A stretch of 64,000 bases of DNA, taken from Pantoea coffeiphila (lineage in GTDB: Bacteria; Pseudomonadota; Gammaproteobacteria; Enterobacterales; Enterobacteriaceae). The stretch's first letter is position 1; every line of letters begins with the position of its first letter. The position numbers and the translations under genes are program-made. The stretch lies in NCBI RefSeq assembly GCF_016909495.1, contig NZ_JAFBFW010000005.1:1-64000 (forward strand), written 5' to 3'. Of the stretch, positions 40,624 to 49,800 are shown one piece after another. Under the pieces are notes generated by a model that saw only the letters and a program-made list of their open reading frames with translations, was not told the origin of the DNA and did no database searches.

Positions 40624-41025
40624 TTATTTTCCTGCGGGGCGTTCACCGCGCAGCAGGCCGGAAGCGCTGTCCGGGTAGTCCCTAGGCATCTGAACCGGTG
40701 CCTGATCGTTATCGGCTTCTGACTCAGTTAGCTGATAAGCAAAGGGATTTTTCTCTCCCGGCAGGTTCGGTAACAGGTCGTTAGACCCTTTTGCCATATG
40801 TTGGTACAGCTGGCGATAATCGCGGGCCATATTGTCCAGCAGCTCAGCGCTGTGGGCAAAATGGTTGGTCAGCTCTTCACGGTATTCCGCCAGCTCAGCT
40901 TTGCTTTTTTCCAGTTCATACTGCAACGAGCGCTGCTCACGCAGTTTCTTGTTGCCAAAACGCATTGCAACCGCGCCGATAATAATCCCAACAACTAACC
41001 CAATGAGCGCGTATTCCCAGGTCAT
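40624..41025 (-). CDS. zapG: Cell-division/envelope protein ZapG (YhcB)
   Basis: 133-residue inner-membrane protein (E. coli 132) with one N-terminal helix (about 4-23, YALIGLVVGIIIGAVAMRFG) and a long cytoplasmic coiled coil (about 25-85). DUF1043 family; linked in E. coli to the divisome, elongasome and envelope biogenesis. Start 41025 (MTWEYALIG) is preferred over 41073. Divergent from zapE. Confidence 0.94.
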   Translation of the reverse strand: MTWEYALIGLVVGIIIGAVAMRFGNKKLREQRSLQYELEKSKAELAEYREELTNHFAHSAELLDNMARDYRQLYQHMAKGSNDLLPNLPGEKNPFAYQLTESEADNDQAPVQMPRDYPDSASGLLRGERPAGK

Positions 41026-41202
41026 AATAACTCCCGTTTTGTCTTCGTTGTTCCGTAGGGTCTTTCCATTCACTACTAGCCACTATAACCGCTAATGTTA
41101 TGGAAGTGGAATCCTGTGGCCGCTTCGCTTAGTGTAGAACGACTTTTTTTTCGACGATCAACCCCCCGGCACGGCCATTTTTTCAGGGAATGTGACTAAA
41201 TT

Positions 41203-42330
41203 ATGCAAAAGATGTCCCCTCTGGCGCTCTATGAGCAGGCGCTGGAAAACGGCGAGTATCAGCCTGATGAAGTACAGCGCGCAGCAATCACCCAGCTTGA
41301 CGGCATATGGCAGGCGTTAAGCGGTTCTCGTCCTGCTCCCGCCCCGAGCAGCGGTGGGTTGTTTGGCAAATTAAATAAGCTGTTAGGCAAAGGGAAAACC
41401 GACCCTCAGCCCCCGGCGCGTGGCCTGTATATGTGGGGTGGCGTTGGGCGTGGAAAGACCTGGCTGATGGACATGTTTTTTCAGGCAATTCCTGGTGAGC
41501 GCAAACAGCGTCTGCATTTTCATCGTTTTATGCTGCGTGTGCATGAAGAGCTGACCGAGCTGCAGGGGAAAAGCGACCCGTTGCAAACCGTCGCCGACCG
41601 CTTCAAGGCAGAGACGGATCTACTGTGTTTTGATGAGTTTTTTGTCTCCGATATCACCGACGCGATGCTGCTGGGGACACTGATGGAAGCGCTGTTCAGC
41701 CGTGGTATTACTCTGGTGGCAACGTCTAACATCCCACCAGACGATCTCTATCGTAACGGTTTGCAACGCGCACGTTTTCTGCCGGCTATCGAAATGATTA
41801 AGCAGCATTGCGACATTATGAACGTTGATGCCGGGATTGATTATCGCCTGCGCACGCTGACTTCTGCTCATTTATGGATGACGCCGCTGGACGCCTCCAC
41901 CTCAAAAGAGATGGAACGGATGTTTGTCGCGCTGGCCGGTAAACCCCGTGAAGCGCATGCACCGTTGGAAATCAACCATCGCCAGCTCCCTACGCTCGGC
42001 ATGGCGGAGGGCGTACTCGCAATGAGTTTCCTCACCCTGTGCGGTGAAGGACGAAGCCAGCACGACTATATTGAGCTATCTCGCCGTTTTCACAGCGTAT
42101 TGCTGTATGATGTGCCGGTGATGATTTACAAAACCGAAGATCAGGCCCGGCGTTTTCTGGCGCTGGTGGATGAGTTTTACGAGCGTCACGTGAAGCTGGT
42201 GGTTTCGGCGGAAACATCACTGTATGAAATTTATCAGGGCACGCGGCTGAAGTTTGAGTATCAGCGCTGTGTTTCCCGCTTGCAGGAAATGCAGAGTGAA
42301 GAATACCTGCGCCTGCCGCATCTGCCCTGA
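41203..42330 (+). CDS. zapE: Cell-division ATPase ZapE
   Basis: AFG1-like P-loop ATPase associated with the Z-ring, 375 residues as in E. coli. Walker A is GGVGRGKTWL and Walker B LLCFDEFFVSD; VATSNIPPDDLYRNGLQR is a family signature. The promoter lies in 41026-41202 shared with zapG. Stands just upstream of the rplM promoter. Confidence 0.96.
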   Translation: MQKMSPLALYEQALENGEYQPDEVQRAAITQLDGIWQALSGSRPAPAPSSGGLFGKLNKLLGKGKTDPQPPARGLYMWGGVGRGKTWLMDMFFQAIPGERKQRLHFHRFMLRVHEELTELQGKSDPLQTVADRFKAETDLLCFDEFFVSDITDAMLLGTLMEALFSRGITLVATSNIPPDDLYRNGLQRARFLPAIEMIKQHCDIMNVDAGIDYRLRTLTSAHLWMTPLDASTSKEMERMFVALAGKPREAHAPLEINHRQLPTLGMAEGVLAMSFLTLCGEGRSQHDYIELSRRFHSVLLYDVPVMIYKTEDQARRFLALVDEFYERHVKLVVSAETSLYEIYQGTRLKFEYQRCVSRLQEMQSEEYLRLPHLP

Positions 42331-42374
42331 GTAAAAAAGGACCTGGCGGAACGGCAATTTTATCGTAGAAAGTG

Positions 42375-42404
42375 TTCGATTTTTATGGGCGACTTCTCTA
42401 TAAT
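42375..42404 (+). promoter_or_regulatory. Promoter of rplM-rpsI
   Basis: TTCGAT (42375-42380), an 18-base spacer and a perfect TATAAT (42399-42404), followed by a GC-rich start region typical of stringently controlled ribosomal promoters. The start is expected near 42411. Confidence 0.75.
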
Positions 42405-42410
42405 CTTGCG

Positions 42411-42573
42411 ACCCCACGTTACAACAAAGGTTTTTTTCCCAAAACTCTTTGTGTTCCAGTAACTCTATCCGAAGGGGTGGGCTTACTGGTCAAGATGGTC
42501 GTGTGAGCTCCAACCGTTTATTCAAGCGTTTGGGATTTCACCAACGTGTAACTTAATTTGGGTAAGCTTTTAG
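42411..42573 (+). ncRNA. Structured 5' leader of rplM (L13 autoregulation)
   Basis: About 160 bases of leader. CCAGTAA (42456-42462) pairs with TTACTGG (42483-42489) around a structured interior, and a T-rich stretch precedes it. In E. coli L13 represses rplM-rpsI through this leader; the same is inferred here from position and structure. Confidence 0.6.
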
Positions 42574-43410
<837 letters not shown>

Positions 43411-43442
43411 TTTATTCTGCTTCGGCAGAGTCAGTTATCGAA

Positions 43443-43470
43443 AACCCGGTGCTCAGCGCCGGGTTTTTTA
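43443..43470 (+). terminator. Terminator of rplM-rpsI
   Basis: AACCCGG (43443-43449) with CCGGGTT (43459-43465), loop of 9, followed by a T-tract. Confidence 0.88.
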
Positions 43471-43721
43471 TTTTCTGCTGGTGCAAAAAGCGCGAAAGTT
43501 ATCTTGCTTTATCACTTTTCCCTCGTAAATCGGCATTCGTCTCCGCACAAGCTGACTAAAATCTGGTAGACTATGTGTCACTTTGTGCCCATTGGCCAGT
43601 CAACAATGACGTGCAGCTCCCGCTTACGGCTGGAGTGGTCAATCATCGGGCTAATGGCAATAACGAGTCGCCGCGTGGATGGCTATTCGCAGTAATTTTC
43701 TGGATAAACTTGGAGGTTTAC

Positions 43722-44363
43722 ATGGCTGTCGCTGCCAACAAACGTTCGGTAATGACGCTGTTTTCTGGTCCGACTGACATTTTTAGCCATCAGGTTCGTA
43801 TCGTACTGGCTGAGAAAGGTGTAAGCGTCGAGATCGAGCAGGTTGAAACGGATAATCTGCCCCAGGATCTGATCGACCTCAACCCGTACCGCACCGTGCC
43901 GACACTCGTTGATCGTGAGCTGACGTTGTATGAATCTCGTATCATCATGGAGTATCTGGATGAGCGTTTCCCGCATCCTCCATTGATGCCGGTGTATCCG
44001 GTCGCACGTGGTGAAAGTCGTCTGATGATGCACCGTGTTGAGCAGGACTGGTACAGCCTGATGCGTAAAGTTGAGAACGGCACGGCGCAGGAAGCCGAAG
44101 CGGCTCGCAAACAGCTGCGTGAAGAGCTGCTGGCGATTGCCCCACTGTTCTCCCGCACGCCGTTCTTTATGAGCGAAGAATTCAGCCTGGTTGACTGCTA
44201 TCTGGCTCCGCTGCTGTGGCGTCTGCCGCAGTTGGGTATTGATCTGAACGGTGCCGGTTCGAAAGAGCTGAAGGGCTATATGACTCGTGTCTTTGAGCGT
44301 GATTCATTCCTTGCTTCCCTGACGGAAGCCGAGCGTGAAATGCGCCTGCAAACGCGGGGCTGA
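43722..44363 (+). CDS. sspA: Stringent starvation protein A
   Basis: GST-fold RNA polymerase-associated protein induced in starvation, needed for phage P1 late genes and acid tolerance in E. coli, 213 residues. Start at 43722 follows TGGAGG by about 7 bases; an upstream frame from 43575 is rejected. N-terminal thioredoxin-like half (about 10-88) and C-terminal helical half (from about 95), with the ESRIIMEYLDERFPHPPL linker region. Operon with sspB, 5 bases apart. Confidence 0.97.
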   Translation: MAVAANKRSVMTLFSGPTDIFSHQVRIVLAEKGVSVEIEQVETDNLPQDLIDLNPYRTVPTLVDRELTLYESRIIMEYLDERFPHPPLMPVYPVARGESRLMMHRVEQDWYSLMRKVENGTAQEAEAARKQLREELLAIAPLFSRTPFFMSEEFSLVDCYLAPLLWRLPQLGIDLNGAGSKELKGYMTRVFERDSFLASLTEAEREMRLQTRG

Positions 44364-44368
44364 TTACG

Positions 44369-44863
44369 ATGGAAATGTCGCAACTTACCGCACGTCGTCC
44401 TTATCTGTTGCGCGCTTTCTATGAGTGGTTGCTTGAGAACCAGCTCACCCCGCATCTGGTCGTCGATATTAATTTGCCGGGTGTGATGGTCCCCCTGGAA
44501 TATGCGCGGGATGGTCAGATCGTACTGAATATCGCGCCGCGTGCCGTGGGGAATCTGGAGCTGGGCAACGATGAAGTTCGTTTCAATGCTCGCTTTGGTG
44601 GTGTTCCGCGCCAGGTGAACGTTCCGCTGGCAGCGGTGCTGGCGATCTACGCCAGGGAAAACGGTGCCGGTACGATGTTCGAACCGGAGCCAGCCTACGA
44701 CGGTGCCGGGGAGTTTGATGCTTCAACCGAACAGGATGAGGCACCGGAAACCCTGATGTCGGTGATCGATGGCGATCGTCCTGATGATGAAAGTGACGAT
44801 CACACGCCAGACGATGAGCCGCCGCCGCGCGGTGGCCGCCCGGCATTACGCGTTGTGAAGTAA
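44369..44863 (+). CDS. sspB: ClpXP adaptor SspB
   Basis: Delivers ssrA-tagged and RseA-derived substrates to ClpXP, 164 residues. N-terminal substrate-binding domain (about 1-115, RRPYLLRAFYEWLLENQLTP), an acidic flexible linker, and the ClpX-binding tail RGGRPALRVVK. Matches E. coli SspB throughout. Followed by a strong bidirectional terminator. Confidence 0.97.
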   Translation: MEMSQLTARRPYLLRAFYEWLLENQLTPHLVVDINLPGVMVPLEYARDGQIVLNIAPRAVGNLELGNDEVRFNARFGGVPRQVNVPLAAVLAIYARENGAGTMFEPEPAYDGAGEFDASTEQDEAPETLMSVIDGDRPDDESDDHTPDDEPPPRGGRPALRVVK

Positions 44864-44881
44864 GCCATTATTAAGCAGCAT

Positions 44882-44913
44882 AAAAAAACGGGCCAGCTGG
44901 CCCGTTTTTTTTT
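44882..44913. terminator. Bidirectional terminator between sspB and the reductase gene
   Basis: A-tract, ACGGGCC-AGCT-GGCCCGT stem (44888-44905), then a run of T. It works for sspAB rightward and for the GOGAT-like/reductase operon leftward. Confidence 0.92.
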
Positions 44914-44961
44914 AACTGCATATCGTCAATGGATGCGGACTGGCCCGCATCCAAGGGATGA

Positions 44962-46719
44962 TTAATAAACGTCGCGCAGGTAGCGCTTCTCTTTCTTCAA
45001 CTGATCGATGTAGTCAGCTGCGCGTTCTGCAGACATACCGCCAAACTGAGAAACGATTTCATACAGTGCTTTATCCACGTCTTTCGCCATGCGTGATGCA
45101 TCGCCGCACACGTAGAAGTAAGCCCCTTCCTGCAGCCACGCAAACAGTTCAGCACCCTGTTCCAGCATACGGTTCTGCACGTAAATCTTTTTCGACTGAT
45201 CGCGTGAGAAGGCCAGATCCAGATGGGTCAGCAGACCGCTTTCCTGCCAGCCGTTAAGCTCATCCTGGTAAATAAAGTCGTGTTCCTGGTGCTGATCGCC
45301 GAAGAACAGCCAGTTTTTACCGCTGGCGCCGGTTGCCTGACGCTCCTGAAGGAAGGCGCGGAATGGTGCAATACCGGTGCCCGGGCCGATCATGATCAGC
45401 GGTGCATTGCCGTTTGACGGTACGCGGAAAGCTTTGTTAGGCGAAATAAAGATTGCCGGCTTGCCGCCGCGGCCAACGCGCTCTGCCAGATAGGTTGAGC
45501 AAACGCCGTTACGCGCACGTCCTGCGCTGTGATAGCGCACGGAAGCAATAGTCAGGTGTACCTGATTAGGGTGCGCCTTCGAGCTGGACGAGATGGAGTA
45601 AGCGCGGTGCTGAAGCGGACGCAGCAGCGTAACAAACTCAGCGGTGGTCAGCGTACGGGTCAGATCCAGCTGCAGCAGATCCAGGGTGTCTTTACCCCAC
45701 AACCAGACGCCAAGCGCATCTTTATCATCGTGCTGAAGCACGTGACGCAGCTCCTGGTTAGTGGTGTTCTGGCCCACCCATTCGATCAGCTTGCGTGAAG
45801 GCTCGGAGATTTCGAACTGATAGGTCAGCAGATCGCCCAGGCTGCGGTCAAAGCCAGGAACCGGGCTCTGATAATCGGATTTGAGCTGCGTCAGCAGCAG
45901 ATCGACCAGCACCGGATCGTTGACCGGGATTACACCCAGTGCATCGCCGGCTTCATATTTCAGGCCGCTGTCGGTCAGATCGAACTCAAAGTGGCGAATG
46001 TCTTTACCGGACGCCTCGCCGGACAGGCGCTTATTGGTCACCAGGGCGGCGGCATACGGGTTGTTCTTGTTGCTGCCCGGGATCACCGGCGCTTCCGGCA
46101 GGTTCTCCAGTGCTGCACCGGTGCTGCCTGCACTGGCGGCAAACTGCGGCATTGAGCTGGCAATCCACTCACCGGCAGGTTCTTCATAATCAATGTCGCA
46201 GTCAATGCGGTCGAATACGCGCTTCGCACCCAGCTGCTCAAGACGCATATCGAAGAATTTACCCGCCTGGCAGAAACCGTCGTAGCCGGTATCACCGATG
46301 GCGAGAATAGCAAAGTGCATCTGCTCCATACGCGGTGCGGTGCTGGCAGAAAGCGCCTGCCAGAACAGCTCGGCGTTATCCGGCATTTCACCTTCACCAT
46401 AGGTGGAGGTAATGATCAGCACGTGGCGCATGGTGGCGAAAACATCGATATCGACTTCACCCAGCCCCTGAACCACCGGTACCAGACCTTTGGCGCGTGC
46501 AGCTTTCGCGGCGCTCTGCGCTAACGCTTCAGCGTTACCGGTCTGTGAGCCAAACAGGATATGCAGCTGGGTGGTGGTTGCCGCGCCCGCGCTTGCTCCC
46601 GCCTGCGGTTTGTCTTCCAGCACCAGCAGACGTGAATGTAACCCGGCGAGGAAGCCTGCCAGCCAGAATTTCTGCTCACCATTAAATGGTGCATCTTCAG
46701 GAATATAAGGAATTTTCAT
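44962..46719 (-). CDS. CysJ-like NADPH diflavin reductase paired with the GOGAT-like protein
   Basis: 585-residue diflavin reductase similar throughout to sulfite reductase alpha (CysJ, 599 aa). An N-terminal tail (1-50) precedes a flavodoxin-like FMN domain (52-190, LFGSQTGNAEALA and TSTYGEGEMPDNAE), a CysJ-type FAD domain (about 220-430, RAYSISSS at 372-379) and an NADPH domain (about 440-585, IGPGTGIAPFRAF at 444-456, YVCGDASRMAKDV), ending KKEKRYLRDVY with the C-terminal Tyr that stacks on FAD in this family. No cysI or cysH is near; the partner is a glutamate-synthase-like protein 105 bases upstream on the same strand. I infer it passes NADPH electrons to that protein, in place of GltD. 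A sulfite-reductase role cannot be excluded. Confidence 0.85.
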   Translation of the reverse strand: MKIPYIPEDAPFNGEQKFWLAGFLAGLHSRLLVLEDKPQAGASAGAATTTQLHILFGSQTGNAEALAQSAAKAARAKGLVPVVQGLGEVDIDVFATMRHVLIITSTYGEGEMPDNAELFWQALSASTAPRMEQMHFAILAIGDTGYDGFCQAGKFFDMRLEQLGAKRVFDRIDCDIDYEEPAGEWIASSMPQFAASAGSTGAALENLPEAPVIPGSNKNNPYAAALVTNKRLSGEASGKDIRHFEFDLTDSGLKYEAGDALGVIPVNDPVLVDLLLTQLKSDYQSPVPGFDRSLGDLLTYQFEISEPSRKLIEWVGQNTTNQELRHVLQHDDKDALGVWLWGKDTLDLLQLDLTRTLTTAEFVTLLRPLQHRAYSISSSSKAHPNQVHLTIASVRYHSAGRARNGVCSTYLAERVGRGGKPAIFISPNKAFRVPSNGNAPLIMIGPGTGIAPFRAFLQERQATGASGKNWLFFGDQHQEHDFIYQDELNGWQESGLLTHLDLAFSRDQSKKIYVQNRMLEQGAELFAWLQEGAYFYVCGDASRMAKDVDKALYEIVSQFGGMSAERAADYIDQLKKEKRYLRDVY

Positions 46720-46767
46720 GGGTTTTCTATACTCAATCCCGTTTCGTCATGTTCAGTAACCTGCATT

Positions 46768-46799
46768 CCGGCGCGGCATCCCGTGGGATATCGCGCCGG
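46768..46799 (-). other. Long stem-loop between the GOGAT-like and reductase genes
   Basis: CCGGCGCG (46768-46775) pairs with CGCGCCGG (46792-46799), and inside it ATCCC (46778-46782) with GGGAT (46785-46789), leaving a 2x2 internal loop and a 2-base turn. No T-tract follows on the minus strand, so it is more likely a processing or stabilising element that sets the ratio of the two proteins than a full terminator. Confidence 0.7.
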
Positions 46800-46824
46800 T
46801 TAACGCGGTTGATTCAGGCTGTTA

Positions 46825-49800
46825 TCAGGCCAGTTTGCCTACCGCAGCGGCTAACTCCGGCAGCGCGGCGCGGGCAAACAGTTCCTCAAAGTCAGGCAAT
46901 CCACCCAGCACCTGACGGTTGCTGGCATCCTGATAGATGATCCAGCCGTAGGTCGCCAGACTATCCATTGAGCGGATGTTACGCTGAGTCAGTGCTGCCT
47001 TGTAGTCCGCCATACGTTTGGCAGCAATCAGGCAGGACAGCTCTTCGTCGTTGTAGTTCTCAATCGCTGCGCGAGCGTGACGCTGCAGCTTAGAGATCAG
47101 GGCAAAGTCTTCTGTCATCAGCAGGTTACGTACCGCTTTTTCAACGGCGGCATCATCTACCGCAGTGCCTTTCGGCAGGCGGGAGAGTGCTAACTGCTGG
47201 GCAGAACTCAGCACGGTGTAGTTATTCAACAACACCAGCATTTCCGGCGTATCGGTGGCACCGTAGGCCGGTACTGCACCGTTAGCGATCGGCTTACCTT
47301 CACGCCATGCGGCTTTGAATTTCGCTACCTGATGGCCGGCCAGAGCGGTAGACAGCTCTTCCAGCAGATCCTTACGGGTTTTCGCTTTCAGGATCTCTGC
47401 GCTGTCCTGATACAGCAGCAGGGAGCGCGGCATCACGTAGACAAAGTTCTGGCACTCGGTTTCCCAGTGGTCCAGCAGCCAGGCGGCGCGAGGTGAGTTC
47501 GTTGCCTCCAGATGCCAGGTCAGCATGGTGAACACCGCCTGTTTGTGCACGCGGGCCATTTCATTGTCTTCGGCGATGGAGCCGAACAGCACGGAATCAC
47601 CGGCAGCATGGCTGGCTAGCGATCCGTACGGATCGTACTGGTAGGCAAAGCCGCCGCTCATCCCGTTACCGAAACCTTTACCGAACGTACCGAGGTTCAG
47701 AACGGCACCGTTGGTCATATATTCGCAGCAGAAATCACCGACGCCTTCCACAACTGCGGTCGCACCGGAGTTACGTACCGCGAAGCGGTCACCGGCCTGG
47801 CCCTGAACGAACAGACGGCCACCGGTGGCACCGAACAGCGCGAAGTTACCGATCAGCACGTTGCCTTCAGCATCTTCAGAGCCGCCGCCAGGTGAAACAA
47901 CGATAATCTCGCCGCCGCACTGGCCTTTGCCCACACCGTCGTTACAGGTGCCGGAATGCGTCATCTGCATCCCGTCGTTACAGAATACGCCATAAGACTG
48001 ACCGGCAGATCCAGAGGTGAAGACGTTCACCGTGCCCGGCGCCAGGTAGCGGCGGCCGCGATCGTCGAGCAGCGCAGCCGGGATATCTGCCAGCTGTTCA
48101 GCGTTCAGCGTGTGGTTCAGCATACGCTCGATATCAATGGCCAGCTGGCCGCCGACGCTCTTGTTACGGTTGTTCAGCGTGATGCCATTGCCCAGGCGGA
48201 TATCAGTGCTTCCCTGAACCACCAGCGAGTCGTTCAGCAGCTCCACCCAGTCGTTATCAAGGGCGAAGTCTTTTTCCAGATAAACTGGCTTGGCGATCTT
48301 CACTTCCGGTACCACGGTGAGCATGGCACGCAAATCGAGTTTGCCGACTTCAAGCGGGTGATCCATCAGGTGCAGCAGGTCAGAGCGTCCGCGCGCTTCG
48401 CGCAGAGAGCGTAATCCCAGGCGAGACAGCATCTCACGCACTTCATGCGCAACGTTGATGAAATACTGTGCCAGCTGGCGAGGATCGCCATCGAAGGCTT
48501 CGGCATTGGTGGTCAGACCGGCCGGGCACTTCACGTTACAGTTTTTCGCCATTACGCACTTCAGCATCATCAGCGCAGTAGTACCAAATTCGAAGCTGTC
48601 GCCGCCGAGCAGGGCCGATTTCACCACGTCGCTGCCGGTCTGCTGTGCGCCAGAGCAGCGCAGCAGTACTTTTTCGCGCAGGCCGTTGGCGCAGAGTGCC
48701 TGGTGCACTTCGGCAATACCGATTTCGGCAACGCGACCGGTGTATTTCAGACTGGTCACCGAGGCTGCACCGGTTCCGCCCGTGTTACCCGCCACGTTGA
48801 TCACATCGGCACCGGCTTTCGCCACACCGACCGCGATAGTGCCGATCCCTTCAGAGGAAACCAGCTTAACGATGACGCGAACGCGCGCGGCCTTACAGTC
48901 GTGGATCAGCTGTGCCAGATCCTCGATGGAGTAGGTATCGTGGTGCGGAGGAGGGGATACCAGCTCCACGCCCGGCGTACCACCACGAGCAGCGGCGATC
49001 TCAACCGTCACTTTCGGCGCAGGCAGCTGACCGCCTTCACCCGGTTTTGCACCCTGACCAATTTTGATTTCCAGCTCTTCCAGCATCGGGTCGGCCAGAT
49101 AGGCCGCCCAGACGCCAAAACGACCGGATGCCAGCTGTTTAATGCGAGAGGCACGGATGGTGCCGTGGCGCGAATAGTGCTCGCCGCCTTCACCGCAGTT
49201 GCTCATGCCACCAACCATGTTGGTGCCGTGGGCCACCGCTTCGTGAGCCGGAGCAACCAGCGCACCGTGGCTCATCGCACCGGAGGCGAATGTGCGGGTG
49301 ATCTCGCAGGCCGGCTGCACTTCGCTCAGCGGCAGGGAAGGCTGAGTAGCGAAAATACGTGACAGATAGTCAGCCGCTTTGCCTTGTGCGGTGATCTGCA
49401 GGCCGTCAGCGGTAATTTCAGTGTGTTCAATTTCATCCAGGAAGCGGTTTTTCAGCGCAGTTGCCAGCACCAGCAGACGCTCGTGTTCCGGCTTCAGGCC
49501 TTCAATCGCATCGGTCAGGCGCAGAGTGAACTGGCCTGCACTTCCGGCTTCACAGGTCAGTCCGCGTACGGCGAAGCTGTTGTTCACCAGCGAATAGCGA
49601 CCCAGCTTGCGGCTGAATTCAGCCAGGCTGTCAACGTGGGTCAGATCGCACGGGAAGGCGAGGATATCGCGCAGCGCGGCCGGGCGACGTTTACGCTCTT
49701 CGTGCATCAGGCTGGAGAACTGGCGGTAATCCGGCGTGATGGTGAAGGCGTTAATGACGTCATCAGGGATGCGCTCGAAGCTGCTGTCAGCAAAGGACTT

